From Zopfochytrium polystomum (Eukaryota; Chytridiomycota; Chytridiomycetes; Chytridiales; Chytridiaceae), in assembly GCA_025765615.1 (NCBI GenBank), contig JAIVFJ010000318.1, forward strand, positions 1 through 64,000: DNA of 64,000 bases, read 5' to 3'. A program made the position numbers and the translations under genes. The notes under the pieces are model-generated. The model made no database searches. It worked only from the letters and a program-made list of their open reading frames with translations, and was not told the origin of the DNA. Below are positions 1-12,290 of the stretch, piece after piece (positions within the stretch are counted from its first letter, which is position 1; each line of letters begins with the position of its first letter).

Positions 1-1073
<1,073 letters not shown>

Positions 1074-1450
1074 TGCTGATATGTGAGGAGGAGCAATGAT
1101 CACGCGGGGAGGTGGATCTATCAACCAGGAGTTCGATGTGCGTTCGGATCCAAACATACCATGAGATAGGCTCATCTCATTCCTCCTTCCTTTCTCCATC
1201 AGCTCACCTTTGACGGCGACGCCGCCGACGCGAGGCTTCTCGGCATCATCGTTGTAAGTGTCGTGAGGGACGAGCGGAGTGGGCGTTTGTGCGGCGTTTG
1301 TGCGGCGAAGCGGGGGCGGGAGCGGAGTTTTTGTCATCCCGCACCGAAGTGAGAATTTACCGCGAATTTATAATACTCCCAGGATGATCAGTGGATTCAC
1401 CTCCCGTGAATCCGCCTCGTCCCGCCCACATTACTAATACCACCAACCCC
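1074..1450. promoter_or_regulatory. Shared upstream region of divergent DLD and PDI copy 1
   Basis: The 377 bp between two divergently oriented starts hold no supported gene. A small A+T-rich stretch, ttataatactc, lies at about 1368-1378, 70-80 bp before the PDI start. No other element is recognisable by eye. Confidence 0.4.
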
Positions 1451-3514
1451 ATGCGTGGCCCACTGTTCGCCCTCGCCGGCACGATCGTCGCTCTCGCGTC
1501 TGCTCCCCACGTCCGCGCCGCCGCCGCTGCCTCGGACGTTGTCGTCCTCACAGAGAGTAAGTGCATTCATTCCCTCTACGACTAGCATGCCGCTCTCCAC
1601 TGCACCTTCCTCCGAGTTGCAGGACTCGGACGCCGCGCGCTCATAGTATATGAGTTCTGCGTCGTGAACCAGTCGTCTCACCCTCCATCTATTCGCCGCT
1701 CTTCACAACGTACAATGAATACGATGGCACAACAACACGTTCTGCGTCATCCTTCTTACCCTGTACACGTCTTTCACAACATGTGATCTTCCACCAGATA
1801 CTTTCTCCGACTTCATTGAAGATGACTTGACGTTGGTCGAGTTCTACGCACGTGAGTCTTGCATCTCCTCGTTACAGCATCGCTCTTTTGTTTTCAAACT
1901 AACTAACTGCCTGTGCCTTCTCTCCTTTTGGCCGCGCTCATCCAGCGTGGTGCGGGCACTGCAAAGGTGAGCTCCTTTTGTCGTGCGTGCAGATTACTTG
2001 ACACAAGCCACTGAACACCCTCGTGTCCTCCAGCCCTTGCTCCTGAGTACGAAGTCGCCGCCACCGAGCTGCTCAAAGAGAAAATCAGATCGCAAAGGTG
2101 GATTGCGAGGACGAAAAGGACCTGTGCAGTGGTCAGGACATTCGTGGTTATCCGACGCTCAAAGTCTTCCGGAAGGGTACCGCTGCCGAGTACAAGGGCA
2201 CACGCAAAGCAGATGGCATTATCAGCTACATGAAGAAGTGAGTCGTTTACATTTTCCCTTTCTCTTTGACAGATTCTATAGTCTAATGCTGAATAATTGA
2301 ACATCCACCTTGTATTGATTTTAGGCAAGCTCTCCCCGCCGTCACAGAGCTGAAAGCGGATGAAATTGAGAAGTTCAAAACCACCGACAAGGTTGTCGTG
2401 ATCGGCTACTTTTCGGACCAGATTTCCAAGAAGTACAAGCAGTTCGTGGAGGTTGCCAACTCACTCCGCGACGAGTACGTTTTCGGTTTTACCAACGACA
2501 AAATTCAGGGCATCAGCCCACCATCCGTCATCCTCTACAAGAGCTTTGCCGAGGATGAGAGCATATTCGATGGAACGTACAGCTCCGAGGCCCTCACGTC
2601 CTTCATCAAAGCCCACGCAACTCCCGTCATGGACGATATCAGCCCGGAGAACTACGGCGCCTACATGTCGTCCGGCCTTCCTTTGGCGTTCCTGTTCGTG
2701 CGCGACGAGGCCGACCGCAAGGCCGTCGGTCCTGCGGTGGAAGCAGTGGCGAAGTCGGTGAAGGGCAAAATGTCGTTTCGTCTACATCGACACTGGCAAG
2801 TTCGGGTCGCACGCGAAGAGTTTGAACCTCAAGGAGGGTGTCTGGCCGGCCTTTGCGATTCAGGAGACAATAGAAATGCTCAAGTTCCCGTTCGAACAAG
2901 GCAGGGATATTACCCACGAGGCAATCGCCGCGTTTGTCTCGGACTTCCTCGATGGGCAGCTTCAGCCAAGCCTCAAAAGCGAGCCGATTCCCGCTTCGAA
3001 CGATGGGCCTGTCAAAGTTGTCGTTCATGACAACTTCAACGACATTGTCCTGGACTCGAAGAAGGATGTTTTCCTTAAAATCTACGCGAGTAAGTCCCTC
3101 GACTGCAAATAAGCTGTCCAAATGTTAATTTTCTTTCATTTTTTTTTGGCACCGGCAGCCTGGTGCGGTCACTGCAAGGCACTGGCCCCTGTCTGGGAGG
3201 AACTTGGTAAAACGCTCAGCAGTTACAACGACAGCGTCATTGTTGCTAAAATGGACGGCGAAGAGAACGATCTTCCATTGGGAACAAAATTCCACGTCCC
3301 GGGCTTCCCAACGTTGAAACTGTTCCTGGCCGAGTCCAACGAGGTTGTCGACTACACAGGGGACCGAACTCTTGAGGCGCTGTTGGCTTTCCTCAAGGAA
3401 AGGGCGACCAACAGGGACAAGATCACGGCGACCGTTGCGACTTCTCCGCATGGTGAGGACGAGGAAGACGAGTACGATGACGAGGAATATTTGTCAGACC
3501 ACGACGAATTGTGA
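1451..3514 (+). CDS. Protein disulfide isomerase, copy 1 (two frame breaks)
   Basis: ER oxidoreductase with an a-b-b'-a' layout: signal peptide from ATG 1451 (MRGPLFALAGTIVALASA), first thioredoxin domain with WCGHC, two non-catalytic domains, second WCGHC, an acidic tail and a C-terminal HDEL retention signal. Exons: 1451-1556, 1798-1851, 1946-1966, 2034-2237, 2325-3089, 3159-3514. The 21-bp third exon encodes little more than the first active site. Compared with the inverted copy at 18859-20929 there is one base missing near 2087 (K-I-K-I-A-K region) and one extra T near 2776-2778 (after GKMSF); the frame resumes after each. The codon before the second active site reads Thr rather than the usual Pro. 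It may be a slightly decayed duplicate or an intact gene with sequence errors; expected product about 501 aa. Confidence 0.88.
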
Positions 3515-4181
3515 CGGCGTGGACAGAATTCTGTTTGTATTTCCTTCTCGAAAAACCGAAAGCGCACTTTCTTCACTCGCCTCCGCTCTCGTTGCCTTCA
3601 CACTTTTGCCTAATTTTTCTTTGAAGCGTTTTGGGTGATCGAGAGGAAGGGTCCACCCACAGCCGCCTCTTAATCAATGCGAGTTTCGTTGTTCGCGTGT
3701 GCCTTTTGTGCCATTGTCTTTCCACACTCGAGGAAGGTGTGCAAAGCAACAACCTCATCAAATAAAGACATTCCCCACGCAAAAACCTCCAATTCTTGCG
3801 CTGTGGTCTCGAATATTTGTTTGTTCAGTGCTCGACACCGAGGGCGAAAAAGAATTTCAGCGGGGACGGAGTCCAGTCACACAAACTTGTGAATGACCTG
3901 CAATATTGCTCCGCTTTTGGGCGTTTCAAGCTCCTGCTGCTGATTCTCTCCGTAAGGACCGTGTAGAGCAAGCACTATCATGCACGCCTCCTCGTACTGC
4001 GTTGAAGAAAACTACGAGAACGAGGAGTAGTGGCAGCTCAAGAGATTGCAGCAGAGGAAAGAGAACGACGAAAGTGAAACCCGGAGGAGGGACTTGACTG
4101 ATTGCACATTTTTAATTTATTTTGATTCACTTGATAATAGTTTCATTTGAATTCACTCGCCTCAACAAGCGGGCAAAGCCC
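3515..4181. other. Convergent intergenic region, PDI to thioredoxin
   Basis: The 3' ends of PDI copy 1 and thioredoxin face each other across 667 bp. Only short frames without family resemblance are present. AATAAA-like signals (caaataaaga near 3759) could serve 3'-end formation of PDI. Confidence 0.35.
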
Positions 4182-4595
4182 CTAAAGGTATTTCACGACC
4201 CTTTCCTCCACAGCCCGAATGTTTGCACCCCTCACAACATCGCCGACCACCTCCCCGTCCTTGAAGAACACGAACGTCGGCATGGCCGTCACGCCCGCGG
4301 CCTCTGCGATCTCCGGGTAGTCGTCGACGTCGACCTTCAGGAACTTTGCCGCGGGGTACTTGTGCGAGAGCGTGTCGTAGTGCGGTGCTACCATCTTGCA
4401 GGGGCCGCACCATGTTGCGGAAAAGTCTGGCGGCAGTCGCGGTTCGGAAATGAGGTAAAATGGAAGGTGGGTCAGGTCGGCTTGAAAGAAATGGCGATAG
4501 GCTGAAAACAAGGAGCAACACTCACCCACAACGACGAGGCCTGCTTCCCGGAGAGCGCCGTGGAAGTCGGATTCGGCTTGGATTTCCTTGACCAT
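4182..4595 (-). CDS. Thioredoxin
   Basis: Small cytosolic-type dithiol-disulfide reductase (substrates include ribonucleotide reductase, peroxiredoxins and PAPS reductase). Two exons, 4595-4526 and 4426-4182, give 104 aa, normal for the family. The intron falls after VVV, and exon 2 opens with DFSATWCGPCK, the canonical WCGPC site. Downstream come KVDVDD, the cis-proline motif in AMPTFVFFKDG, and a conserved C-terminal helix. No signal peptide is seen. ATG 4595 is the only in-frame Met before the fold. A TTTATAAA box lies about 160 bp upstream. The gene is intact. Confidence 0.95.
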   Translation of the reverse strand: MVKEIQAESDFHGALREAGLVVVGECCSLFSAYRHFFQADLTHLPFYLISEPRLPPDFSATWCGPCKMVAPHYDTLSHKYPAAKFLKVDVDDYPEIAEAAGVTAMPTFVFFKDGEVVGDVVRGANIRAVEERVVKYL

Positions 4596-4750
4596 TTATT
4601 TCTTTGAGACTGAGTAGACTATTGGTTGGATGCACTTGTGCGCCGAGGTTTTTTTTTTTTTTGGCGATCTTTCTCTCTCTCTCTCTCTCTCTTGAGCCGA
4701 CTGACTGAATGTGCGCTGTTAATGTTGAGAAGGGGAGGAAACGGCCGCTC

Positions 4751-4758
4751 TTTATAAA
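4751..4758 (-). promoter_or_regulatory. Candidate TATA box of thioredoxin
   Basis: TTTATAAA lies about 155 bp upstream of the ATG. Between it and the start are a CT microsatellite (about 4671-4692) and a poly-T run (about 4649-4662), typical of fungal leader or promoter DNA. Confidence 0.4.
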
Positions 4759-4759
4759 G

Positions 4760-6630
4760 CTTGCGGCGGCGATGTTCGGAGAAAATGGATTGGTTTGAAA
4801 TGTTTTTGCTTGTGCGGATAACTAAAATTTGTCATTCTTCCATACCGGACCTTGTCATGGCGCCATCGTGACGAATGTCTGCTTCGAAAGCGGATGGATA
4901 ATAATCATCATTATCAAGAGGAACGGAAAAAAAGGTATCAATCTTTCGGAGGGGAAGGCCCGGGCCAGCTACTTGCACACAGACGGAGAGACGGAGAGGA
5001 CAAAAAAAAAAAAAAAAAAAAAGAAAAAGAACAAACCACACGACCAACGACCACTGCTCCAGAGAAAGAGAAAAACTCTGTTATGAATTATCGATACATA
5101 ATGATGATAAGCACGCTGTAAGAGTTGCTAGGCAAGCGTGACCAGCACAGGGTAAAAACCTCTCCTATATTATCTGCTTGAGCAGAGGAGGAGGAAAACT
5201 GTTGACACTGGGTTTCTGTTCCACTTAATACTTGGAGTATTTGTCATCAGTGCAAGCCAGCGCCCAGGTCTGCATTGTCGGTTGCTTGCTCTCCCATGGG
5301 CATTGTGAGGACGATAACTGACAGTCACAATACGTTCAGGTTAGTCTTGTGCCTCTTGCTGCTAACCAGTCAGTTCCGCCTAACAATTAGTATGAGCTTG
5401 AACTGGTCCTATTTCTCAGGCGCATCACTGCCGATGGTGAAGAGTCCAGTGGAGTTAAAACAGAACCAAGCTACCTTAACCTGAGCGAGAGCGTCAAAAT
5501 TCGCAAAATAATAGCCATGCAAGCGGACGACAGCGGAGTTTTGTGTGTGGCTGATATAATAGAGCCGGTACCAGATCAGTTGAGATCACAAACTCGTGGT
5601 TTGGGGATGACTATAGACCTCGTTACTGGACGTGTTTCTTGCTACAGATTCCAGCGCACTGGAAGGGAATCCGATTTGGTGGCCGCCATAGTTCTTGATG
5701 CATGGACGAACATGGAATCAGGGATTACGTACTGTGTTTTAGGAAAAATAAAGCAATAGTTTTGAACTCCTGCACTTGTTCTGGCACAACTAAATTAGCT
5801 GGTATCTGTACTCTACAGTGTCCTGCTTTTCCAAGTCCGTCCTCCTCGGGAGACTCTATCATAAACATCAAATCAAAACTGAAGACTGGCGTTCACTCGC
5901 ACACTGCCAGTTACTTCCCGGACTTTGTCCTGCGGAAATGACCAAAAGGAAGTCAAATCCGCGACGGTCGCCGCCTGGCGGTTTCTTGTATTGCTATTGT
6001 TTCTTGTTCTATTTGGCTGTTTCGGGGGATGGCGAAAATACAAATCAACTTCCACAGGCAATGCAACTGAAAGAGTAGAGTTGGTTGCCAATCGAATGAG
6101 AGGATTTGTTTTTGATTTGCGATGGGGGGGGGGGGGGGGGGGGGGGGGGGGAAAGAGGAAAGAAATCGTATTGAGAAACATCAATCCAAAGCGAAATGGC
6201 GCGGCGGGCCGGCCGATCGGCCACCCTTGCCCGCTCCCTCAAACATCCGTTCGAAGGCCTCCAATGCCTCCCTCTCCTCAGCTCGTCTTCGGAGATGTCG
6301 GAGAAAATGAACGCCAAAACTGGAGAAAGGAGTTTGCTCACCCTACGAAGCCCGAATCCGCCATGGCCACCACTTCAAGCCGTTGCTGATCAGTAACTCT
6401 TCCCCATCCACACCGCGTTTGGCACTATATCCTCCCCATCCACGCCGCCTCTAGCCCCTCTACCCTCGCGCGTGCCATCGAGATTGGCCGCCTCAACGAG
6501 GAGACCCTTCAATCGCGCAAGCTCCGTGCCAACAAAGGGTCTAACCGCCTCCTCAGCCTCAGCCCAGGCGCGGGTGGCGTCATCCCTCATCGACACGTGC
6601 GGCGACGACGAACTAGCCGCCGCCGCCAAG
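4760..6630. other. Gene-poor interval between thioredoxin promoter and transcription factor 3' end
   Basis: No frame here resembles a known family. Visible structure is simple sequence: an A-run at about 5001-5020, and 28 consecutive G at 6124-6151. A short frame at 5517-5759 (80 codons from ATG at 5519) has no support. A Ser/Ala-rich minus-strand frame at 6390-6650 could be a displaced C-terminal extension of the neighbouring transcription factor if a frameshift exists there. Confidence 0.4.
6124..6151. repeat. 28-base poly-G tract
   Basis: An uninterrupted run of 28 G on the plus strand, flanked by gat and aaagagg. Runs like this can form G-quadruplexes and are also unstable in cloning and sequencing, so the length is approximate. 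Confidence 0.9.
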
Positions 6631-9063
6631 CTACGAATGTCCGACTTGCAGCCCGCGGCCCCCCGCGTGCGTCGACGGCGCAGTCGCGTCAAGACCCGCC
6701 AGCACACCGCCAAAGGAGGGACGCGCAAACCTGTCCCTCTCAAACAACGCGCGGAACGCGCCCACTCCACGCCGCGCTGCCGCTGCCTTCGCTTCCCTGC
6801 CTTCCCGCGCCGTCTCCGTCTCCGTTGCCGCGCCAAACAGCGGCGGGCACGAGAGACGGAGGGCAGCATCCGCGAAGGTGCAGAAGCGGACGGCAACCCA
6901 CGTGGGGAGGATGCAAAAGGTCGGGCAGATGACGTTGCAGCGGGTCAGGGCTTCGGCGAGGCGGGAGATGGCGATGGCGGCGGTGAGACCGCGGTTGAAG
7001 GCAAAGGTGGCGAAGCGCCGGTCGGCGGCCGATGGTGGGCGGTCTCGGGATTGTGGTGTTCCGCGAGAGGCGACGATTGCGGGGACGACGCGGGAGAGGA
7101 CCTGAGTTGCGGCGTACAGAGTAGAGGCGTGGTAGAGACCATAGATGGAGGTGAGCCAGGGGAGATTCCATAACTTTCCGTCCCCACTGGCTTGCGATTG
7201 AATAAACCGTTCGATTTCCTCTGGATCGACCGTCAAAGATTCTGGCAGCGAGACCTGCCACGCGTCCAGGCGGCACTCGGCTTCCCGCACGCTCCGAAAC
7301 ACTTGCTTTGCGCTCAATCGGGAATCCCTCAAAGCGATCCAAAGTTCTACAATTTCAAGGTTGATTACGAGGAGGTTGACAAATTGACTGAAACTGTTCC
7401 CGTCGGCCATTGGGGTCATATCAGCGACGGCACCGGGATCCATCGAGTGCCAAACTCTGTCATCGCATGGAGGACGAACACCCGCTGTCATTCTGCTCAT
7501 TGACGTGTTCATGGTTGTTAGGGACACGGCTGAGGTTTGTGAGTAATTCGTAGTACATTTGTGGTCGACGGATTGGGAAATAAATTGAACTCACTCTTCT
7601 CTTGAAGAAGGCTGAACCACCAACATCGCCTCCTGACATCTTTTTCGATCGGCGACATTGACGGGAAAGCTTCATCTGGATCGATGTGAAGTTCCAAAAA
7701 GCGGGCCTTTCGGGTAAATAGGGCGTTAAGTTGAGTTCCCTGAACGCGCTAATAAATCAACCTTACCATTCGAGAGCCCGAGGCAAACAGGAAGCGACCA
7801 GCCGTAGTCCTTCCAATGACTGTGTAGACCGAATATTGTAAGATCTCAGATGCAAGCAACAATCGCAGCAAGGACGTACGAAAGGTGACCTCAGCAAGAA
7901 TCAAAATGCCTTGAAGGCTTTCGATCGACGGGTTGTCAAACGCCTTCATAGCCTCCGCTCGCGCCATCTCGTAGTAGTACAACAGGATGTCTCTCGCCAG
8001 GTGCGTGAGTGTCGGATCCGCTGCGCCCAAGGCACAGATTGCCGCCCTTGAATCAAGCCGTCCTTTAGTATTCCCCACTACTCCCAATAGACTTCACTCA
8101 ACTGCAAAAGCACCGATGCTGCGCGTCGGTTCTCCAAAAAGCTCCTTTTGTGAACCCTCTGGATGACCGTGATTTCGAGGGGTGTGCGGAAGAACGAGTC
8201 GATGAGAATGTCCACCTCGTTTGGGTCCGCGCCGGGTCGCGGAGGCAAGGTTTCCGATTGTTCCGTCAAGACGTCTGCTTCTGGGTAGTAGCTTGGGCGG
8301 AGCATGTTTTCTTGCAGGCTTGCCTTGAACAGCATTTCCCCCAGCGTTTCGGGCGTGACTCGCCAGCTTGGGTCGATCAGGGCTGCTCGCAAATGAGAGA
8401 TGGTAAGAAAGTGTGCGATGTTGTGTAAATAGATTTCCCCGCGCGTGTACCTTGCCTTTTCTCCATTGTGGTGCGTTGGGCGGCGATCTGCACCTGATAC
8501 CTTTGGGCCAGCTCCAAGTTGACCTTGTACTTTTCTCCGAGGAACACGCAGTTGTGAGAAATGCTATTTTTCACGCAGAAGCCGCATTTCGGTCTAACGC
8601 CGTCGCATTTGCGTTTTTTCGACCGGCACGGCTCGCATGACCTGGTTTTTTCTTGTAAGCATACGCTGCAGAAACGAAAATTAGTAATGGAAATCTGTTC
8701 ATCCGTACCAGCGACGATGAGGGTCAAGACCTTTGTCCTGTTGCCCGCAGTGCCCTTATCGAGCGCGAGCTGGCCGCGAGCAGCTTGGTTCTCTACGTGG
8801 ACGGTCACCACTGCGCTGCCGTGTGGCTGGATTAACGACGACATTCCTGGCGACACCGCAGGCACGTGCATTGAGGATGAAGGAACGGAGAATGCGCTCT
8901 GCTGTGGCAGCAACAGAGTCAGCGGAAGCGATAGCGATGGTACCCATGGAAAGGACAAGGGAGAGACGTCGGAGACGGAAGAGGAGGAGGAGGAGGAGGA
9001 GGAGGAGGAGGAGCTATAGGAAGAAGTGACGTCGTTGTCCAAGCGGCGGTAGTTGTGTTCCAT
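6631..9063 (-). CDS. Zn2Cys6 transcription factor with fungal-specific middle homology domain
   Basis: Nuclear DNA-binding regulator, targets unknown. Exons: 9063-8451, 8382-8082, 8046-7767, 7739-7595, 7529-6631; these sum to 2238 bp, or 745 aa in one frame. After a Ser-run N-terminus comes the binuclear cluster C-x2-C-x6-C-x6-C-x2-C-x8-C (SCEPCRSKKRKC...) at about residues 142-170. The middle homology region includes AAICALGAAD, ARAEAMKAFDNPSIESLQG, FASGSRM and the signature KDVRRRCWWFSLLQ. Intron 2 is only 35 bp (8047-8081) with a TACTAA branch-like motif; splicing it restores the family pattern YWE-AAICALGA. A GT...TTACTAAT...AG stretch of 43 bp just before the zinc cluster would break the frame if removed, so I leave it in. 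The C-terminus may continue in another frame after 6631. Confidence 0.88.
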
Positions 9064-9632
9064 ATCGATGGTGCGGCGGCGGCGGCGGGATTGGCGGCTA
9101 GCAGCGGCGTTGTTGCCGTAGCGGGTCGAGGACGGACGGCAATGTGTGGTTGGTTGATGCGCACGCACGTCGAGCCGTCAGATCGGCGGACTCCGCCGGC
9201 GTTTTTGTCTTGATTCTCCTTTTTTCTTTCCTTTTTGAGCTTCGTTTTCTCCGCAATAGTTTTCTTTTTTTTCTTCTTCTAGGAACTTGCGAACCCCGAG
9301 GTCCGCCGGAAGCGATCGTTGGGTGTCTTCGGAACTCCGCCTTTGGTAAAAGTGGCTCGAAGCGGTTGGGTCAAACAATGGCCGGGGCACCACGACAAGT
9401 CTGTCAATTAAAATGGATTCTTCGGCGCTTTTGATGCTGAAGCGGGTATGAGCCTGGAGGTGTCGCACTAGCCCTACCGCTGTAAGGAGGTGTTGGTGGT
9501 GGCTAGCAGTCTGAAAATGGCGAATACAAATCGCCCCTTCAGCAAGGAACTCACTAAAACAGCCGGCTCAATAACCCTCGTTCAAGCTCCTGGAACCGTT
9601 TGATATTTTTGAATATTAAATATTCGTTTACT
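9064..9632. promoter_or_regulatory. Upstream region of the Zn2Cys6 gene
   Basis: No gene is supported between the transcription factor start and the DUF4419 remnant. The region contains GGC-rich repeats next to the start and pyrimidine-rich stretches (9210-9280). Confidence 0.3.
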
Positions 9633-10428
9633 CTAAATCTGCACCAGTGATGTCAAAAGAAATGCAAACTCTTTTTTCAGAAGGAAATAATGGAAGGGCA
9701 ATGGCATGCTTAGTAACAGAAACAAAAATAACTCGACAGCCTTACCCCCTCGGTTCTTCGCCGTCCTTGAGCATCCACCACCGGACAGCGGCTGCACCGC
9801 TTGACCGTGCTGGCGCACAGTCGCCCCAATTTGGCCAGCAACAATATGCGTGAACATTTTAACGTTCCTCGCATATTCCAGGTACGTCATTTCCACACGA
9901 GCCGCCGTGGGGGGAACATCCTCGGTACAATCATGGGAAACCGCACACGGCCCGAGCTCCAGAGGGATCTGGTCCTTTTTCAAAAATTGCTTCGGGTCTT
10001 TGAGCGTTCTGGGACTGCCGATCCCCTCCGTGCGCCGCCCTTCCTCGTCCCAAAAGCAAAATGCCGTCAGCCACCCCGAGAGCGTTTCGATCGTGCCCGA
10101 ACCGTCCTTGCCGCCTGCTGCACGGCGCACATCTAAAAGTCTTTCGACGCTTGACTGCCAGGGTCGTCGAAGCAAGCCAGGATTTGCTGCACGACAACCG
10201 TCAGCAGCGTCGCCCACTCTGCGGGCTCCGGGCCGTACTTGTGGAGCTTGCCGACGCGACCGAGGATGTTTACCCAATCGGCGTGTTCACCTAGAATTGT
10301 CAGGGAGGGAAACCCACAGCCGCTAGCCATGACAAACTTGAGGTACTGCTGCATTGTGGCCAACTCCTTCCTATCGCAGAGAAGATCCCGAAGGGTGAAG
10401 GAACAGGGTGAAGCAGAAATGATAGTGG
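9633..10428 (-). pseudogene. DUF4419-family protein, C-terminal part
   Basis: The frame entering at about 10420 reads LCDRKELATMQQYLKF, then GCGFPSLTILGEHADWVNIL and YGPEPAEWATLL, which match my memory of DUF4419 (GIPSVTL.G...DW..L). After a stop and a one-base shift near 10140 the next frame continues with SGWLTAFCFWDEEG, the conserved SGWiTAF motif. The function of DUF4419 is not known. The upstream end runs into the DIRS element, and the N-terminal half of what appears to be the same gene lies beyond that element at about 15880-16556. An internal stop and frameshift indicate a dead or badly damaged copy. Confidence 0.7.
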
Positions 10429-10544
10429 GCTAAGGATATGTATTTCTCTCTCCCTCCCAGCGGGCACCCCACGTCAGTATGGAGTGCGCCAACCGGTGCC
10501 CAGTGCGAAGCCCCGGGAGAGAGAGAGAGAGAGGAAAGAGATGG

Positions 10545-11582
10545 TCAGTGGACATCGAGTTGTAGGTGGGCAAGTGTAGGTTGGTTCTGAATGTAGAGTT
10601 TCCATGCGGAGGAGGACCAACGCCCGCGTTGCATGATGTAAGACGCTGGGTGCCCTTGCTCGGCGAGGAATGTCGCGCCACCAGAGCGGAAAGACTTGCC
10701 GGTGAAAGTGGGTCCGAGAGTGGATTGGAGGACAGATAGGAACCATGACTTGGTGGGGATCGAGCCGTCGCTTCGTAGGAAGAGGGCGGGGTTGTCGGAA
10801 GGTGGGCGGTGTTGGATATAGCGTTGAAGTCGGATGATAGGATCTGTGCTGAGATCGTTGGTGGAGTTGAATGGAAGAAAGACCATTTGTCCTTGTCCAA
10901 ACCGGTCCACTTTGGTGTAAGGGAGATGGTAGGTGAGTCCGAGAGCGGTGATATTGACAGAGTCCAGTCAGATTCTGCGATGGGATGGGACCTGGTCATG
11001 CGTGTCAAGTAGTTCAGCAAGGCGATGGAGTGCAGAGAAGGCTATGGTCGCGAGAGCGAGGATGAGCGGTCTGTGTGGGTCGGTACGCGGCAGCAAGTTT
11101 GCAAGGTGGTGAAGGTCAGAGGTGGTGATGGGTACTGTGCGCAGAGGGGGAAATGGAATTGCTGTCGGACTTTCAGCTGCTGTTCGTTTTCTAATTCCAG
11201 CAAGGGCGCGGACCACACGTGGGTGGGAGCGGACCTCAGGCCAATGTGTACCACCAAGTAAAGTGCCAACGCCAGAGATGTAAGTTCGGATCGTAGAGTA
11301 GCTGTAACCTTGGGAAAATAGGTGGGCTGCAAACAGTGCAACTCGCTCTGGTGTAATGGTGTTGTCAACGTTGGATAGGTTCGAAAAGGAGTGCCAGTGC
11401 CCTGCTGCAACAGCGTACTGAGCATGCGTGGTCGGTTCAATCGAGTCCAGAATGAGTGAATCTAGCAGAGCAGGAAGTTGTGGGTGAACAGTTGTGGGCG
11501 CGTTTGGGTGGGGGCGTGCAGGTGGTGGGGCTGGGATCTGCTGGCGTTGGGTGCGACGCGCACGTACGTTAAGTGTAGACAT
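10545..11582 (-). pseudogene. Tyrosine recombinase of the DIRS element (one in-frame stop)
   Basis: From ATG 11582 (MSTLNVRARRTQRQQ) the frame carries an N-terminal SAM-like core (HAQYAVAAGHW, SQGYSYSTIRTYISGVGTL) and the first catalytic Arg in LHRLAELLDTHD. It then meets TGA at 10968-10970 and continues in the same frame to 10545 with KSFRSGGATFLAEQGHP, GRWSSSAWKLYIQ, that is the second Arg, the GRW motif and the Tyr nucleophile. The usual His of HxxR is Lys or Ser here. The stop lies where an Arg CGA codon would be plausible, so a CpG transition could explain it. Confidence 0.75.
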
Positions 11583-11659
11583 TGTGGAAAGGGTAGAGGA
11601 GGGGTGGAAGGATGTGAAGCTGATGGAAAGATGCAAGGGGAAAAGTACGCTGCAGAAAC

Positions 11660-12290
11660 GCCAGATTGCCACGAGAGAGGGAGTCAGCCACAATATTGCG
11701 CTTCCCAGGGAAGTAGAGGACGCGGACTGAGATCCTGTACATTGTTTCTAGTTCTGCTATGGACTGGATGATGACGTTGTTGATATATCGACTGGAACTG
11801 TAGGAGTCGAAGTTGACTGCGACTCCTTGATTGTCTGTGTACCCAAGCAGTTTGCAGCCTGCGTGAGTGAGAGGAGTGTTGCGGAGTATGTGTAATGCCA
11901 GGAACTGTGCGTAGAGCTCGTTTGTACCAACGTGTACAGGTGTGTTGTTGTGGTGATACGGCGCAGTGGTGCGGTGGTAGAACCCGAGTCGTAGAGACGG
12001 ATACCAGACACCGAGGCCATCTTGGCACGCATCCGTGAAGTATTCAAGAGTTGCATCCGCTGGTCGCCAAGTGTGTAGTCGTAGGAGACTTCGAGGCGGC
12101 GCCTTCTGTAGGAGCTGCTGCAGCCACTGTAAGGATTGGCGAGATTCCGTGTGTAGTGGTATTGTTGCTTGTGGAATGGTGCGCCCAGCGGATTGGCGGT
12201 AAAGCGGTGGTGTGGCGGCAGCAATTGCAAAGAATACGGATGTAGCGAAGTTAAGAAACCCAAAGTGTTCATGCCATGTCTGGAGGGGAA
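11660..12290 (-). pseudogene. RNase H region of the DIRS element
   Basis: In one minus-strand frame: HEHFGFLNF..., FTDACQDGLGVWYP (first catalytic Asp region), VGTNELYAQFLALHIL (Glu), LLGYTDNQGVAVN (Asp), and VRVLYFPGKRNIVADSLSR, the typical C-terminal RNase H motif. It is in a different frame from the reverse transcriptase upstream, so a frameshift lies near 12270. Confidence 0.7.

Noticed and set aside
8650..8715. Extra intron before the Zn2Cys6 cluster (GTACGG...CAG, 43 bp)
   Set aside because: It has a good branch-like TTACTAAT, but removing it shifts the zinc cluster out of frame; the unspliced frame is open.
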